A stretch of 55,738 bases of DNA from positions 1-55,738 of the forward strand of contig NZ_LMTS01000092.1 in assembly GCF_001541225.1 (NCBI RefSeq), given 5' to 3'. The translations under genes and the position numbers were made by a program. The stretch is from Variovorax sp. WDL1. GTDB lineage: Bacteria; Pseudomonadota; Gammaproteobacteria; Burkholderiales; Burkholderiaceae_C. The notes below the pieces were generated by a model. The model saw only the letters and a program-made list of their open reading frames with translations, had not been told where the DNA came from and did not search any database. Each line of letters starts with the position of its first letter. Within the stretch, counting starts at the first letter, position 1. Below, piece after piece: positions 8,961 to 18,339 of the stretch.

Positions 8961-10420
8961 TGGACAAGCTGCTTGGCTTCGCGCCGGATGTGGACCCGAA
9001 CACGCCCGGGATCTTCACCGACTGCGCCAACATCATTCCCACGGAGACCGGTTTTGCCGGTGCGCCGACCGGGGCGACTGCGAATGTCGCGGCTCTGGCG
9101 GCCGAGTGCCGCGGCGCAGTGATCATCACCAAGCTCGACGAGACGCGGCGGATCTTCGCCGGCACGCAGACCAAGCTGTACGAACTGCTCAGCACCACCT
9201 GGACCGACCGCAGCGCCGGGGGCGGCAGCTACACGGGCAGCGTTGATTCTCGGTGGAGCTTCTGCCAGTTCGGCGACACCACGATCGCGTCGAACCTGGT
9301 GGACACCATGCAGAGCTCGACGACGGGTGCTTTCGCGGCCATCGCGACCGCTCCGCGCGCCAAGATCGTCGTCAGCGCCTCGAACAATTTCGTCATTGCG
9401 TTCAACACGAACGACGGCACCTTCGGCGTGTCGCCGGACCGCTGGTGGTGCTGCGCGCAGGGCAATCAGACCGACTGGACGCCGAGCGTTGCGACCGGCG
9501 CCACCACGGGCCGCCTTGTGGCGGTGCCGGGCGGCATCCAGGCTGCTGCAGGCCTGGGCGACTACGTGATTGCCTACAAGACCCGCGGCATCTTCTTGGG
9601 CCAGTTCGTCGGCTCGGCTTCGGGCACCTGGCAATGGACGCTTGTGCCTGGCTCGAACGACTGCGGCGCTGTGGGGCTGGATGCGGTGTGCGACATCGGC
9701 GGGGCTCACTTTATCGTCGGCGAGGACGATTTCTGGCTCTTCGACAGCACTCGGCCGGTGTCGATCGGCGATGAGGTGCGCGTCTGGTTCCGGCGCAACA
9801 GCTCGCAAACCTACCGGTACAGGACCCGCGTGTCTTTCGACCGGCAGCGGCAGCTTGTCTGGGTCAGCTTCGCCTCGACTGGCAGCTTAGGCGCGCTCGA
9901 CAGGGTGCTGGTCTACAACGTGAAGACGAAGCGCTGGGGCCGCTCCGACTTCGTGTCCGAGGCCGCGCTGAGCTTCACGGCGCCAGGCACCACGATTGAC
10001 GGACTGAACGTCTATTCGAGCTCGATCGATGGCCTGCCGCCCGTCCCGTTCGATTCGCAGTACTGGCTCTCGGGCGGTCGCGCGTTCGCCTACTTCAACG
10101 CGAGTCATCAGCTCGTCGTGAACAGCGGCGTGTGCGGCGCCTCAAGCTACACGACGGGCGACTACGGCGACGACGACCTGGTATTGCTGCTCGACCGGGT
10201 CCGTGTTCGCTTCACGCAGTCGCCCACCAGCGCGTCGGCCAGCGGCTTCTTCAAGTTCAACGAGGGCGATGCACTTGCCGCGGGCCCGACTGAGCAGATG
10301 TACGACGGCGGCTTCGATGTCTGGCAGTCCGGGCGTTTCCACCGTGTGCGCTTCGACTTCATGGGCGATCACCATGAGACCGCCCACAAGCTGCCGCTGC
10401 GGCCGGATGGTGCCCGATGA
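8960..10420 (+). CDS. Tail / DNA-stabilisation type virion protein, 486 aa
   Basis: This large, beta-rich protein has repeated short Gly/Trp/Asp-containing blades and opens with LLGFAPDVDPNTPGIFTDC. This style is known from tail-hub or stopper proteins of short-tailed phages, placed right after the adaptor. Probably it forms part of the short tail tube or tail needle base. The call rests on position, size and predicted beta-propeller-like composition. It overlaps the next gene by four bases (ATGA). Confidence 0.68.
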   Translation: MDKLLGFAPDVDPNTPGIFTDCANIIPTETGFAGAPTGATANVAALAAECRGAVIITKLDETRRIFAGTQTKLYELLSTTWTDRSAGGGSYTGSVDSRWSFCQFGDTTIASNLVDTMQSSTTGAFAAIATAPRAKIVVSASNNFVIAFNTNDGTFGVSPDRWWCCAQGNQTDWTPSVATGATTGRLVAVPGGIQAAAGLGDYVIAYKTRGIFLGQFVGSASGTWQWTLVPGSNDCGAVGLDAVCDIGGAHFIVGEDDFWLFDSTRPVSIGDEVRVWFRRNSSQTYRYRTRVSFDRQRQLVWVSFASTGSLGALDRVLVYNVKTKRWGRSDFVSEAALSFTAPGTTIDGLNVYSSSIDGLPPVPFDSQYWLSGGRAFAYFNASHQLVVNSGVCGASSYTTGDYGDDDLVLLLDRVRVRFTQSPTSASASGFFKFNEGDALAAGPTEQMYDGGFDVWQSGRFHRVRFDFMGDHHETAHKLPLRPDGAR

Positions 10421-11406
10421 AGAAGATCGGACAGGAGCCGCGCCTTGCGCCTGGGGCAGGCCTCTACGCTTCGCTCGTGGCGTGGGCTCGCGAGGTGGCG
10501 CTGGCGATCAATACGAACGTCGATGCCTTGTCGGGCTTCACGGTAGCGCGCAGTGGCGGGAATGGGACGGCGGCAACGATCGCGCCTGTCAACGGCGGCG
10601 ACGGCGACGCGGTGCTGATCCTCAACAAGGTAGGCGCCGCGCAGAGCGTCGCGATCAATGCCTACCGTGCGGGCGTGCTGCGCTGGCAGCTGCTGCTCGG
10701 CAACTCGTCGGCCGAGAGCGGGGCGAATGCAGGGTCTGACGCCAACCTGACCTTTTTTAGCGATGCTGGCGCCGGACTCGGCTCGATCGACTTCCGCCGC
10801 TCGGATGGGCGCATAGGTACTCCGGGCGACATCGTCAGCTCTCGCAGCCTGCAGGCGGGCGGAGTGTATGGGCTGCAGGTCAACGGCGCTTTCGCCGACG
10901 GCGGGAATTTCGCAAGCCAGGTGCTGCAGACCAATCCGAGCTGGGACACCATTTCTTTCCAGGGCTACCACGTACCTGGCGTGTGGGCCGGCTGCCGCTG
11001 GATCCTCGGCTCGACCTCGCCCGCAGTCTTCGAGATGCGCAACAACGGCACCGGCTACTCGGTGGGCGGCTGGGTGGCGACCTCGGATGGCCGAGTGAAG
11101 ATCAATCGGAAACCACTCGGCGACGTTCTCTCGTGGATCGATGAGGTGATCCCCTGCGAGTACGACCGGACCGACGTGAAGAACCTCGATGACTCGCCCG
11201 TGCACCGCGCCGGCTTCATCGCCGACCACTTCGAGCCGCACGCGCCCACGCTGGTCCTGCGGGACAAGGCGACCGACGACAACCCGGACCCGATCCGCTC
11301 ACTGGATTACGACGGCGCGGGCGCCTACCTCTGGCGGGCCGTGCAGCAGCTCAAGGCCGAGCTCGCCGAAGCGCGAGCCGAAATCCAATCTCTGAAGGGG
11401 AACTGA
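10417..11406 (+). CDS. Tail fibre with S74-type intramolecular chaperone domain, 329 aa
   Basis: The C-terminal 110 residues match the endosialidase-type chaperone (peptidase S74): the Ser-Asp pair at residues 223-224 in TSDGRVKIN, then the family pattern with Tyr in CEYDR, GFIADH, LDYDG and a terminal coiled-coil helix (about 300-329). S74 domains trimerise, help the fibre fold and usually release themselves by cutting before the serine. The N-terminal half is beta-rich and probably virion-attached. It contains no enzymatic motif that I can see. Host-receptor binding is the likely role. Confidence 0.85.
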   Translation: MKKIGQEPRLAPGAGLYASLVAWAREVALAINTNVDALSGFTVARSGGNGTAATIAPVNGGDGDAVLILNKVGAAQSVAINAYRAGVLRWQLLLGNSSAESGANAGSDANLTFFSDAGAGLGSIDFRRSDGRIGTPGDIVSSRSLQAGGVYGLQVNGAFADGGNFASQVLQTNPSWDTISFQGYHVPGVWAGCRWILGSTSPAVFEMRNNGTGYSVGGWVATSDGRVKINRKPLGDVLSWIDEVIPCEYDRTDVKNLDDSPVHRAGFIADHFEPHAPTLVLRDKATDDNPDPIRSLDYDGAGAYLWRAVQQLKAELAEARAEIQSLKGN

Positions 11407-11408
11407 CC

Positions 11409-12134
11409 ATGGCAGAAGTCGCAAACTGGGGCCTGGGGGATGCGAATCCCTTCCTGGGCAAGAACAACCCCAACCTGCAATCGATCATCGACCTGACGAC
11501 CCGGGACATGGTCGAAAACTACGGCAGGACCGTGCTGCCGGCGTCCAACGCCGCAATGATCAAGTCGGGAAGCTTCGGCAACTCGGGGCTGCAGGAGCTG
11601 GAGCGCGCCAACGCTGAAGGGCTGCAACGCAACATCGGCGACGCCGCAAGCAAGCTGCGCTTCAACGACTACAGCCAGCAGCGACAGATGTTCCAGTGGG
11701 ACCAAGGCGCGCAAGAGGGCAAGCGCCAGTTCGACGAAGGCACGCGCCGCTACGAACAGAACTTCGACCGTGACGTGTTCAACGACGGCTACACGCAGAA
11801 CATGGGGAACCTGCAGGCAGGCATGGGCCTGATCGACTGGATAGGCGGGCGCAATGCGACCGACATCAGCAACTCGACGACCCGGCAGAACACGCCGCTC
11901 AACTACCTCACGCAGTTCACCAACATGGCGAACGGCGTCGGGAATGGCTTCGGCACGTCCACCACCACGCAAGGCACGTCGAGCAACCCGCTTGCCACGG
12001 CGATGGGCGGCGCGCAGCTCGGGTCGAAGTGGTGGAACAGCAATGGCGGCTCGGGCTCGAGTTCGGGCGGCTGGGACTGGGGCGGCGCGGACAGCTCGGG
12101 CTGGAACGGCGACACGGGGACTTGGTTCGCATGA
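11409..12134 (+). CDS. Probable internal or tail virion protein, 241 aa
   Basis: It is rich in Asn, Gln, Gly and Ser and ends in a glycine/serine/tryptophan-rich tail (GGSGSSSGGWDWGG region). The middle (about 75-140) is helical. The gene lies between a tail fibre and the cupin/oxygenase pair, and its stop overlaps the cupin start (ATGA). Composition resembles ejection or internal proteins of podoviruses, but I recognise no family. Confidence 0.65.
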   Translation: MAEVANWGLGDANPFLGKNNPNLQSIIDLTTRDMVENYGRTVLPASNAAMIKSGSFGNSGLQELERANAEGLQRNIGDAASKLRFNDYSQQRQMFQWDQGAQEGKRQFDEGTRRYEQNFDRDVFNDGYTQNMGNLQAGMGLIDWIGGRNATDISNSTTRQNTPLNYLTQFTNMANGVGNGFGTSTTTQGTSSNPLATAMGGAQLGSKWWNSNGGSGSSSGGWDWGGADSSGWNGDTGTWFA

Positions 12135-12511
12135 TCGCGGCCCTCATCGGCGGTGCCGGCCCTGGCGCCGCGGCAGCTGTGCTGAAGGATGCGGATCTTG
12201 CAAAGGCGGGCGTCGGCGTGGCGCACTTCTTCGGCGGCGGAGCCTACGTGAAGGAGACCGAGATCCCGGCCGGCGCAGCCCTGGCGCAGCACGCCCATGA
12301 TCACGATCACCTGTCGTACTTGGTCAGCGGCGAGGTGAGGCTCGAAGTTGAAGGCCATGCTTCGCCGATGTGGCTGCGTGGGCCATGCGCGATCGAAGTG
12401 AAGGCCGGCAGGACCCATGCTGTGCACGCGGTCACCGATGCGGTCTGGCTGTGCATCTGGGCGACCGATTGCACCGATCCCGAGCGGGTCGACGAGGTGC
12501 TGCTGGGGTGA
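12131..12511 (+). CDS. Phage-encoded cupin protein, 126 aa
   Basis: A single-domain cupin. Motif 1 has a histidine cluster HAHDHDH (residues 54-60) followed by the turn SGEVRLEVEG; motif 2 carries GRTHAVHAV (His96). These would bind one metal ion in a small beta barrel. I chose the ATG at 12131 because it overlaps the previous stop (ATGA) and because the earlier in-frame codons are antisense-like filler. Its stop overlaps the GTG start of the oxygenase (GTGA). Small cupins may be isomerases, dioxygenases or sensory barrels; substrate unknown. Its placement inside a virion operon is unusual. Confidence 0.8.
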   Translation: MIAALIGGAGPGAAAAVLKDADLAKAGVGVAHFFGGGAYVKETEIPAGAALAQHAHDHDHLSYLVSGEVRLEVEGHASPMWLRGPCAIEVKAGRTHAVHAVTDAVWLCIWATDCTDPERVDEVLLG

Positions 12512-13047
12512 GCCACATCAAACTTCTATGGCAGGGGCTCAATGTGGCGCCGCTGCGGGCAGCGCTCGCCGAGCATCCCGAGCTCTGGGACCAGCGCACC
12601 GAGCGCACCGCGCCCGAAGGCTCTCCGCACCACGGGCTTTCGGACATCTGGGCTCGCTTTGCCGATCCCGCCACGATGCAGGCCGACGGCGCGCATGACA
12701 GCGTCTGGTACAGGCCGGCCGACGTGCTGCCGGTGCGCGACATCGTGTTTCCGCTGATGGCTGCCGTGCGTGGCGAGCGCCTTGGCGGTGTGCTCATCAC
12801 ACGCATCAAGCCTGGCCAGGTCTGCAAGCCGCATACCGACCCGGGCTGGCACGCGCGGTACTACGACAAGTTCGCGGTGCAGATCGAGGCCGCGCCCGAA
12901 CAGGCTTTTCATTTCGAGGGCGAGTCGCTGGTGACGTGCCCTGGTGATGTCTTCTGGTTCGACAACGCTTACACGCACTGGGTCACGAACGACAGCCAGC
13001 GCGACCGCATCACCATGATCGTCTGCATTCGGACGGAAAGGAACTGA
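12508..13047 (+). CDS. Phage 2-oxoglutarate/Fe(II) oxygenase, aspartyl/asparaginyl hydroxylase-like, 179 aa
   Basis: The double-stranded beta-helix core is visible: metal triad His109-x-Asp111 in CKPHTDPGW and His157 in AYTHWVT, with Arg167 in QRDRITM placed to bind 2-oxoglutarate. The sequence around these residues resembles aspartyl/asparaginyl beta-hydroxylase-type proteins. The GTG at 12508 is preferred as start because it overlaps the cupin stop and the protein then begins cleanly with VSHIKLLWQG. Expected chemistry is oxidative decarboxylation of 2-oxoglutarate coupled to hydroxylation of a protein side chain or small molecule. Coupling to the cupin and virion genes suggests a virion or host-surface target, which is inference. 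Confidence 0.82.
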   Translation: MSHIKLLWQGLNVAPLRAALAEHPELWDQRTERTAPEGSPHHGLSDIWARFADPATMQADGAHDSVWYRPADVLPVRDIVFPLMAAVRGERLGGVLITRIKPGQVCKPHTDPGWHARYYDKFAVQIEAAPEQAFHFEGESLVTCPGDVFWFDNAYTHWVTNDSQRDRITMIVCIRTERN

Positions 13048-13048
13048 T

Positions 13049-13813
13049 ATGCCCTGGGGAGCAGCAATCGGCGCCGGCATTTCACTGCTAGGCGATGAAA
13101 TGAAGAGCGACAAGAACGGCGGCGCCGGCACGAAGTCGAGCAGCAGCGAGCCCTGGCTGGCGGCGCAGCCGTGGCTGATGCAGAACCTCGCCCAAGGGCA
13201 GGCGATGCAGAGCCAAATGCTCGCGAACCCCTTCAGCTCACAGCAGGACGCCGCCTACGACAACCAGTTCGCGCTCAGCGACTATGGGCGCACGCTCGTG
13301 CCGTCCTTGCTCGACCAGCTCGGCGGGCAGCCGGTTGGCTTCGACAAGAACAACCGCAGCGCGCGCCCGAAAGCATGGGACTGGAAGGCGACGGCTGAAG
13401 GACTGGGCCAGCGCCCGATTGCAGACGTCACCGATCCTGTCCCAGCTCCCAAGACCGACGAACGCAAGTTCGTGCAGCAGGACATGGGGTACACGCCGCA
13501 ACAGCAGTACCTGCTCGACTCGGGGCGTTCGCCCTGGCTGATGGGCGAGACGCAGATGTCGCTCGGCGCCGGCAACCGTGGAAACGGGAGCTATGGCGCC
13601 TACACCTACGGCGACACGCCGAAGCCCGGTACGCAGGCCTATCGCGACATGCAAGAGTTCTTCCTGATGGGTGGCAACGACCCGATGAACCTGTCTCAGT
13701 TCGGCGTCAAGCGGTTCGCCAGCCCTGGCGGGCTGATGGGCAACAGCGGCAACAGCGTAGGCGGCTCGGCAGCGGCTGATGGCTCTGGCGGCGGCGGCCC
13801 TGGTGCTTTCTAA
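13049..13813 (+). CDS. Probable internal virion protein, 254 aa
   Basis: It follows the oxygenase by one base, with GGAAAGGAAC as ribosome site. The N-terminus (PWGAAIGAGISLLGDEM) is a short amphipathic, glycine-zipper-like helix of the kind found in podovirus ejection proteins. The rest is Gln/Gly/Pro-rich and low in complexity, ending in a Gly/Ser tail. It is probably packaged in the head and ejected with DNA. No family is recognised. Confidence 0.65.
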   Translation: MPWGAAIGAGISLLGDEMKSDKNGGAGTKSSSSEPWLAAQPWLMQNLAQGQAMQSQMLANPFSSQQDAAYDNQFALSDYGRTLVPSLLDQLGGQPVGFDKNNRSARPKAWDWKATAEGLGQRPIADVTDPVPAPKTDERKFVQQDMGYTPQQQYLLDSGRSPWLMGETQMSLGAGNRGNGSYGAYTYGDTPKPGTQAYRDMQEFFLMGGNDPMNLSQFGVKRFASPGGLMGNSGNSVGGSAAADGSGGGGPGAF

Positions 13814-13823
13814 GGGGTGAACG

Positions 13824-15620
13824 ATGGCAGGCCTATTTGATTTTCTCGAGTCCGACGATGCGGCGCTTGGCCTCGGTCTGCTCGCTGCAGGCGGCCCTTC
13901 CACGTTTCCGCTGGGGTTTGGCCAGCGCCTGGCCTCGGGCATCGACTACGCGCGCCAGCGCAAGGACTCGACCGAGGATCGGCGTTTCAAGCGCTCGCTG
14001 ATGCAGTCGCAGATCGACGAGAACACGAGCCAGGCAGAGGCGCGCAAGGCCGCGACCCTGAAGGCGCAGCAGCAAGCCGATTTCGACCGCATGTTCATCT
14101 TCGGCGATGGCGCCGCGGGAGGTGGCGGCTCGATGGCGTCGGCCGGGGCTGGTAGCGCGCCGGCTTCTGGCGGTGGCGGCGCGCCCTTCGGGGGCATGAC
14201 GGCACGGCAGATCTCGGAACGCTACGGCATCCCGCTCGACCAAGTGGTTGCCGACTGGCGCTTCAATGGCGGCAAGAAGCTGTCCGAGTTCATCGATTCG
14301 CGCAGCAAACCCGATTGGACGGTGGTCAACGGGTATCGCTTCAACAAGAACGACCCGGGCTCGACTACCGGCTTCATGCCGGGCATCTCAACCTCGGCCA
14401 ACGGGCAGACCACGGTTACCGGCGTCGATCCACGCTCCGGCCAGCCCTATGCGTACGCGGCGCCCGGCTCGATTGATGCGGCCGGCGCGTTCGTCGAAGC
14501 ACAGGAGCGGGCAAAGGCGCCCTACACGCCCGGCAAGGGCCGGATTGGCGCGAATGGCCGGCCGGAGCCGACATCGGTCGCCGAGGATCTTGGCATCGCC
14601 CGCGCGCCTGCGCCGGTGCTCCCTGGCCGGCCCCTCGGCGTGCCTGCGCCTGGCCGCCAGTTCAATTCGCCGGGGCTTGCGGGTGGCAGCACCGCAAATG
14701 CTGCAGCTGGGCAAGTCGAGATCCTGTCTGCGGAGCTTGGCAAGGCTGGCCAGGAGCTGCAACGCGCACAACAGTCCGGTGATCCTGCGGCCGTGCAGAG
14801 GGCTCAGTCCGACCTGGCCGGCCTGGCTCGGGAACTCCAGCGCCTTCCGGGCGGCGCGCAGGTGCTGGCGCAACTCACGCAGGGCGGGCAGGCCGGCGCG
14901 GCTCCGGGAATCCCTGCAGTCACGGCTGCGGCTCTCCCGGGCCGTCCTCTGGGTGCGCCTGCTGCCGCTCCTGCGCCTGATGCGACGGGCATTGGCGTTG
15001 CAGGTGGTACGGACTTCAGCCCGCGCGAGAAGACCGCGCAAGAGGCGGAGCGCGTGCGCAGCGTCGAGCAGATCAAGGCCGACATCGTGCCAAAAGCCGA
15101 AAAGCAGAAGGCCCTGAACGCCGGCAACGATGCGCTTCGGACCATCGACAAGGCGCTCACCCATCCCGGCCTGAAAGAGGCGACCGGCCTGCAAGGCACG
15201 CTCGACCCTCGCAACTACGTGCCGGGCACCGATGCATGGAACTTCGCGCAGGTGCGCAGCCAGCTCAAGGGCCAGACCTTCCTGCAGGCGTACAACAGCC
15301 TGAAGGGCGGCGGCGCGATCACCGAGGTGGAGGGCGCCAAGGCCGAGAACGCGATTGCACGCCTGGACAAGGCGCAGAGCACCGAAGAGTTCACCGCGGC
15401 GCTGAAGGATCTGCGCGACGTGGTCGACCGCGGGCTCAAGCTGACGCGAGGCGAGCAGGTGCCGGATGCCCCGTTGCCGAACAACCCTGGCGGCAAGGGG
15501 AAAAGGCAAGTTTTCGAAAACCTGCCGAACCCGTCCCAGTTCAAGGGCCGATCGGTGCGCGACACCGCTACCGGCAAGACGATGATCTCTGACGGCATCA
15601 CCTGGAAGGCGGCGAACTGA
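13824..15620 (+). CDS. Large internal virion / DNA-ejection type protein, 598 aa
   Basis: The N-terminus (about 1-90) begins with a Leu/Gly-rich helix (ALGLGLLAAGG) and continues as a charged helix. Residues of about 95-420 are Gly/Ala/Pro-rich linker. The C-terminal block (about 395-598) is helical and contains SLKGGGAITEVEGAKAENAI, a pattern seen in other phage internal proteins. Its stop overlaps the following start (TGATGG). Together with its two neighbours it looks like the set of three ejection proteins of podoviruses, an inference from order and size. Confidence 0.65.
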   Translation: MAGLFDFLESDDAALGLGLLAAGGPSTFPLGFGQRLASGIDYARQRKDSTEDRRFKRSLMQSQIDENTSQAEARKAATLKAQQQADFDRMFIFGDGAAGGGGSMASAGAGSAPASGGGGAPFGGMTARQISERYGIPLDQVVADWRFNGGKKLSEFIDSRSKPDWTVVNGYRFNKNDPGSTTGFMPGISTSANGQTTVTGVDPRSGQPYAYAAPGSIDAAGAFVEAQERAKAPYTPGKGRIGANGRPEPTSVAEDLGIARAPAPVLPGRPLGVPAPGRQFNSPGLAGGSTANAAAGQVEILSAELGKAGQELQRAQQSGDPAAVQRAQSDLAGLARELQRLPGGAQVLAQLTQGGQAGAAPGIPAVTAAALPGRPLGAPAAAPAPDATGIGVAGGTDFSPREKTAQEAERVRSVEQIKADIVPKAEKQKALNAGNDALRTIDKALTHPGLKEATGLQGTLDPRNYVPGTDAWNFAQVRSQLKGQTFLQAYNSLKGGGAITEVEGAKAENAIARLDKAQSTEEFTAALKDLRDVVDRGLKLTRGEQVPDAPLPNNPGGKGKRQVFENLPNPSQFKGRSVRDTATGKTMISDGITWKAAN

Positions 15621-18184
15621 TGGCCTACGAACTGATCGATGACGCCAGCCCCGCGCCCGCGCGCTGGGAACTGGTGGACGAACCGCCGCGGTCCAGCACG
15701 GTCAAGAAGATCGGCACGGCTGCGATTCCGCTCATCGGCCCGACCTTGTCCGCGCTCGGCATCGAAGTCGATCCCGTCGGATTCGCAAAGGGCCTGCCCA
15801 GCGGCGCCGCCGACATCGGGAACACGATCCTGACCGGGTTGACGAAGGCCAACGAGAAGGCGGCCGAGTTCCTGCCTGATTCCATCGTAGAGGATCGCTG
15901 GAAGAAGAAGGGGCAACTGTCCGCCTTGATCACAGGAACCCCCGCGCAGAGCGATGCAGGACGTGCCAACGCGGATCGCGAGGCCTCGCTGAAGCAGTTC
16001 AACGAGGAAAATGCCAGCCCGTCCTTCAGCGCCGGGCGGCTCACGGCCAACATCGCAGGGACTGCGGGCACTGGCGCGGCGCTGGGCGGCACCGTGCGCG
16101 CGGTGGTTCCGCGCCTGGCGCCGCTCGCAGAATCGCTCGCATCGAGCGGGTTCCGCACTGGGGTAGTGCCGGCGACGAAGACCGGACGGCTGCTGAACCT
16201 CGGCACGCGGGCCCTGGGCGGCGGCATCACGGGTGCGGCTTCGGCCGGTCTCGTGAACCCCGATGACGCCGGCATGGGCGGTCTGGTGGGCGCTGCGCTC
16301 CCGCCTGGCTTCCTGGCGTTCGCCAAGGGCGGCGACATGCTCGCGTCCGGCCTGCGCCGGTCCTTCGCGCCGCAGATCGCCAAGGATGCCCGGACCATCG
16401 TCGACGCTGCTGGGTTTCAGGCGAGCGAACTGCCGGCCGTGCGCGCAGCACTCACGCAGCAGGGCCCCAGCATCGTGCAGGCGGCCCCCACGGCGCCGCA
16501 GATCCTGCAGAACCCCGGTGTGAGCCAGCTCGCGCGCACGTTGCGCAACTCGGGCGACACGCACCTCCTCACGGCTTCGCAAGCGCAGGACGCGGCTCGA
16601 TTGGACGCGCTGAACAGGATTTCGCCTGTGACCGGCACAGTGCAGCAGTCGGCTGAGAACTTCGGCAACGCGCTCGGTCCGGAGGTTCGTGCTGCAGACG
16701 AAGCTGCGCGCGTCCGCACCGCCGCCGCGTTCGACGCCGTGGACCCGTTCGACGAAACGCGCTTCCTCCTCCCGATCCCGCAGATGGAGGCGGCACAGCA
16801 GCGCTTCATGGGCCGCGGCACCTTCAACGGCGGCGCCAATGCCACTCGCGCGATCGACACCGCACGCGACATCGGCGAGGAGACGCTGGAAGCTGTGGCG
16901 CCCTCGGCCGTGCCAGGCGTGCGCCGGCAGGGCCAAGACATCGTCCAGGCAATCAAGAGCCTCGGCGGCATCAAGCAGGATTCCAAGGGGGCTCAACTGC
17001 TCGCCGGTGAGATCCGCGACCTGAAGCAGACCGGCAACATGCGCTCGATCATCCAGAACGGTCGTGGGCAGTCGCCCGACACGTTGGCTGAGGCGATGCA
17101 CGCGCAGGGCTTCCTCCCGGATGCTGACCCCGCCACGCTTATGAACGTCCTACGCGAGCACGCGATGGGCAACAAGGTCTATTCCGTAGCCGCCGATCGG
17201 GGTAACACCTTCCGCGCTGGCCTTGAGAGTGCGATGGGCGACGCGCCTGGCGCCACAACGCTACCCAAGCCGGTGCCGTTCCGCGAGGTGCAGAACCTCC
17301 GGAGCTCGATCGGCGAGGCGCATGCAGAGGCGCAGGCCAAGGGTCGCACGCGGGAGGCCGCCGCGCTGGATCAGATGCGCCGCGACATCGATGCCGCCGT
17401 GGACAACGTTGCAGCCGGCAACGGCCAGAGCGCCGAGAACTTCCCTGGAGACATCGTCAACCAGTGGCGCCAGGCGCTTGCGATCCATCAGGACCGCATG
17501 CAGCGCTTTCGCACGGGCCCGCAGGCCTCGATCTTCCGGCAGGGGGGCGACGGTCAACCGGCTGCGCAGGGCGGCGAGCTGGCGCCGAAGTTCTTCAGCC
17601 CGCGCGGTTCGCAGGCGGATGACATGGCCGCATTCGGTCGTGTCGCATCGCCAGAGACCACGGGGCTCCTCAAGAACTACGCGGTGACGGATGCGGCGGC
17701 CCAGACCAATGCCGCAGGCGCGCTCACGAACGCCAAGTTCAATCGCTGGTTGGCCGCGCGCAGCGGCGCAGTCAATGGCTTGTTCGACGATGGTGAGCGT
17801 GCCACGTTGAGCGGCGTAGGCCGGGACCTGGCGCGTGCGGATGCCGCGGACAACCTCGGCCGGGCCACTGGCTCGAACACGGCGCAGAACGTGCAGAACG
17901 CGCTGAGCCTGGGTCTGCTCGACAACCCTTTGGTTAACGGCATCGCAAGCCGGACGCCTGTCATTGGCCGCTTCACCGGCCCCATGCTGGACGCGCTGCG
18001 GCAGTCCGCCAAGCGTGGGAAGGTGGACCGCCTCGGCACGATGCTGGCTGATCCCGAAGAGCTCGCGCGTGCGATCGAGGCCTATCAGCGTGTGAGCGCC
18101 GGCCGGCCGCTTGGCCTTGCTGGCACCTCGGCGCTTACTCCTCTTCTTTCACGCGCCGCGCCTCTGTTAGTGACCGGCCAGTGA
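15620..18184 (+). CDS. Large internal virion protein, 854 aa
   Basis: This is the largest protein of the set. Several glycine/alanine-rich hydrophobic stretches occur in the first third (about residues 135-240), suitable for membrane insertion. The rest is mainly helical with many Gln/Ala/Arg residues. Position as the last gene before the collar fibre, and length, fit the largest ejection protein of short-tailed phages. No muramidase or transglycosylase motif was found, so it is not evidently enzymatic. Its 3' end is overlapped by a small antisense frame. Confidence 0.65.
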   Translation: MAYELIDDASPAPARWELVDEPPRSSTVKKIGTAAIPLIGPTLSALGIEVDPVGFAKGLPSGAADIGNTILTGLTKANEKAAEFLPDSIVEDRWKKKGQLSALITGTPAQSDAGRANADREASLKQFNEENASPSFSAGRLTANIAGTAGTGAALGGTVRAVVPRLAPLAESLASSGFRTGVVPATKTGRLLNLGTRALGGGITGAASAGLVNPDDAGMGGLVGAALPPGFLAFAKGGDMLASGLRRSFAPQIAKDARTIVDAAGFQASELPAVRAALTQQGPSIVQAAPTAPQILQNPGVSQLARTLRNSGDTHLLTASQAQDAARLDALNRISPVTGTVQQSAENFGNALGPEVRAADEAARVRTAAAFDAVDPFDETRFLLPIPQMEAAQQRFMGRGTFNGGANATRAIDTARDIGEETLEAVAPSAVPGVRRQGQDIVQAIKSLGGIKQDSKGAQLLAGEIRDLKQTGNMRSIIQNGRGQSPDTLAEAMHAQGFLPDADPATLMNVLREHAMGNKVYSVAADRGNTFRAGLESAMGDAPGATTLPKPVPFREVQNLRSSIGEAHAEAQAKGRTREAAALDQMRRDIDAAVDNVAAGNGQSAENFPGDIVNQWRQALAIHQDRMQRFRTGPQASIFRQGGDGQPAAQGGELAPKFFSPRGSQADDMAAFGRVASPETTGLLKNYAVTDAAAQTNAAGALTNAKFNRWLAARSGAVNGLFDDGERATLSGVGRDLARADAADNLGRATGSNTAQNVQNALSLGLLDNPLVNGIASRTPVIGRFTGPMLDALRQSAKRGKVDRLGTMLADPEELARAIEAYQRVSAGRPLGLAGTSALTPLLSRAAPLLVTGQ

Positions 18185-18272
18185 TGAGCCGGTACACGAA
18201 GCTCACGACGAACGCCAGAACGCAAAGGCCGATTGCCTTCCAGATCAGGAATTCAGTGAACAGTCCATCCAT
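18135..18272 (-). CDS. Candidate 45-aa single-pass membrane protein, antisense
   Basis: On the minus strand a 46-codon frame opens with MDGLFTEFLIWKAIG, continues through a hydrophobic segment of about 20 residues (residues 8-30), then becomes charged and ends VKEEE. The pattern of N-terminal acidic residues, one membrane helix and a hydrophilic tail is what a real small membrane protein looks like. It lies opposite the last 50 bases of the 854-residue gene and the otherwise empty gap before the terminator. The ribosome site is weak, and the gene orientation is opposite to the whole late operon, so expression is uncertain. Confidence 0.5.
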   Translation of the reverse strand: MDGLFTEFLIWKAIGLCVLAFVVSFVYRLITGRSLTEARRVKEEE

Positions 18273-18339
18273 CGGCGCATTCTAGGGCGCGCCCTCTGAA
18301 AGACCCTGCAAGCACGCTTCCACGCGCTTTCCCAACCTG

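Noticed and set aside
12370..12507. Upstream extension of the phage oxygenase
   Set aside because: It lies entirely inside the cupin gene in another frame; the GTG overlapping the cupin stop explains the start better.
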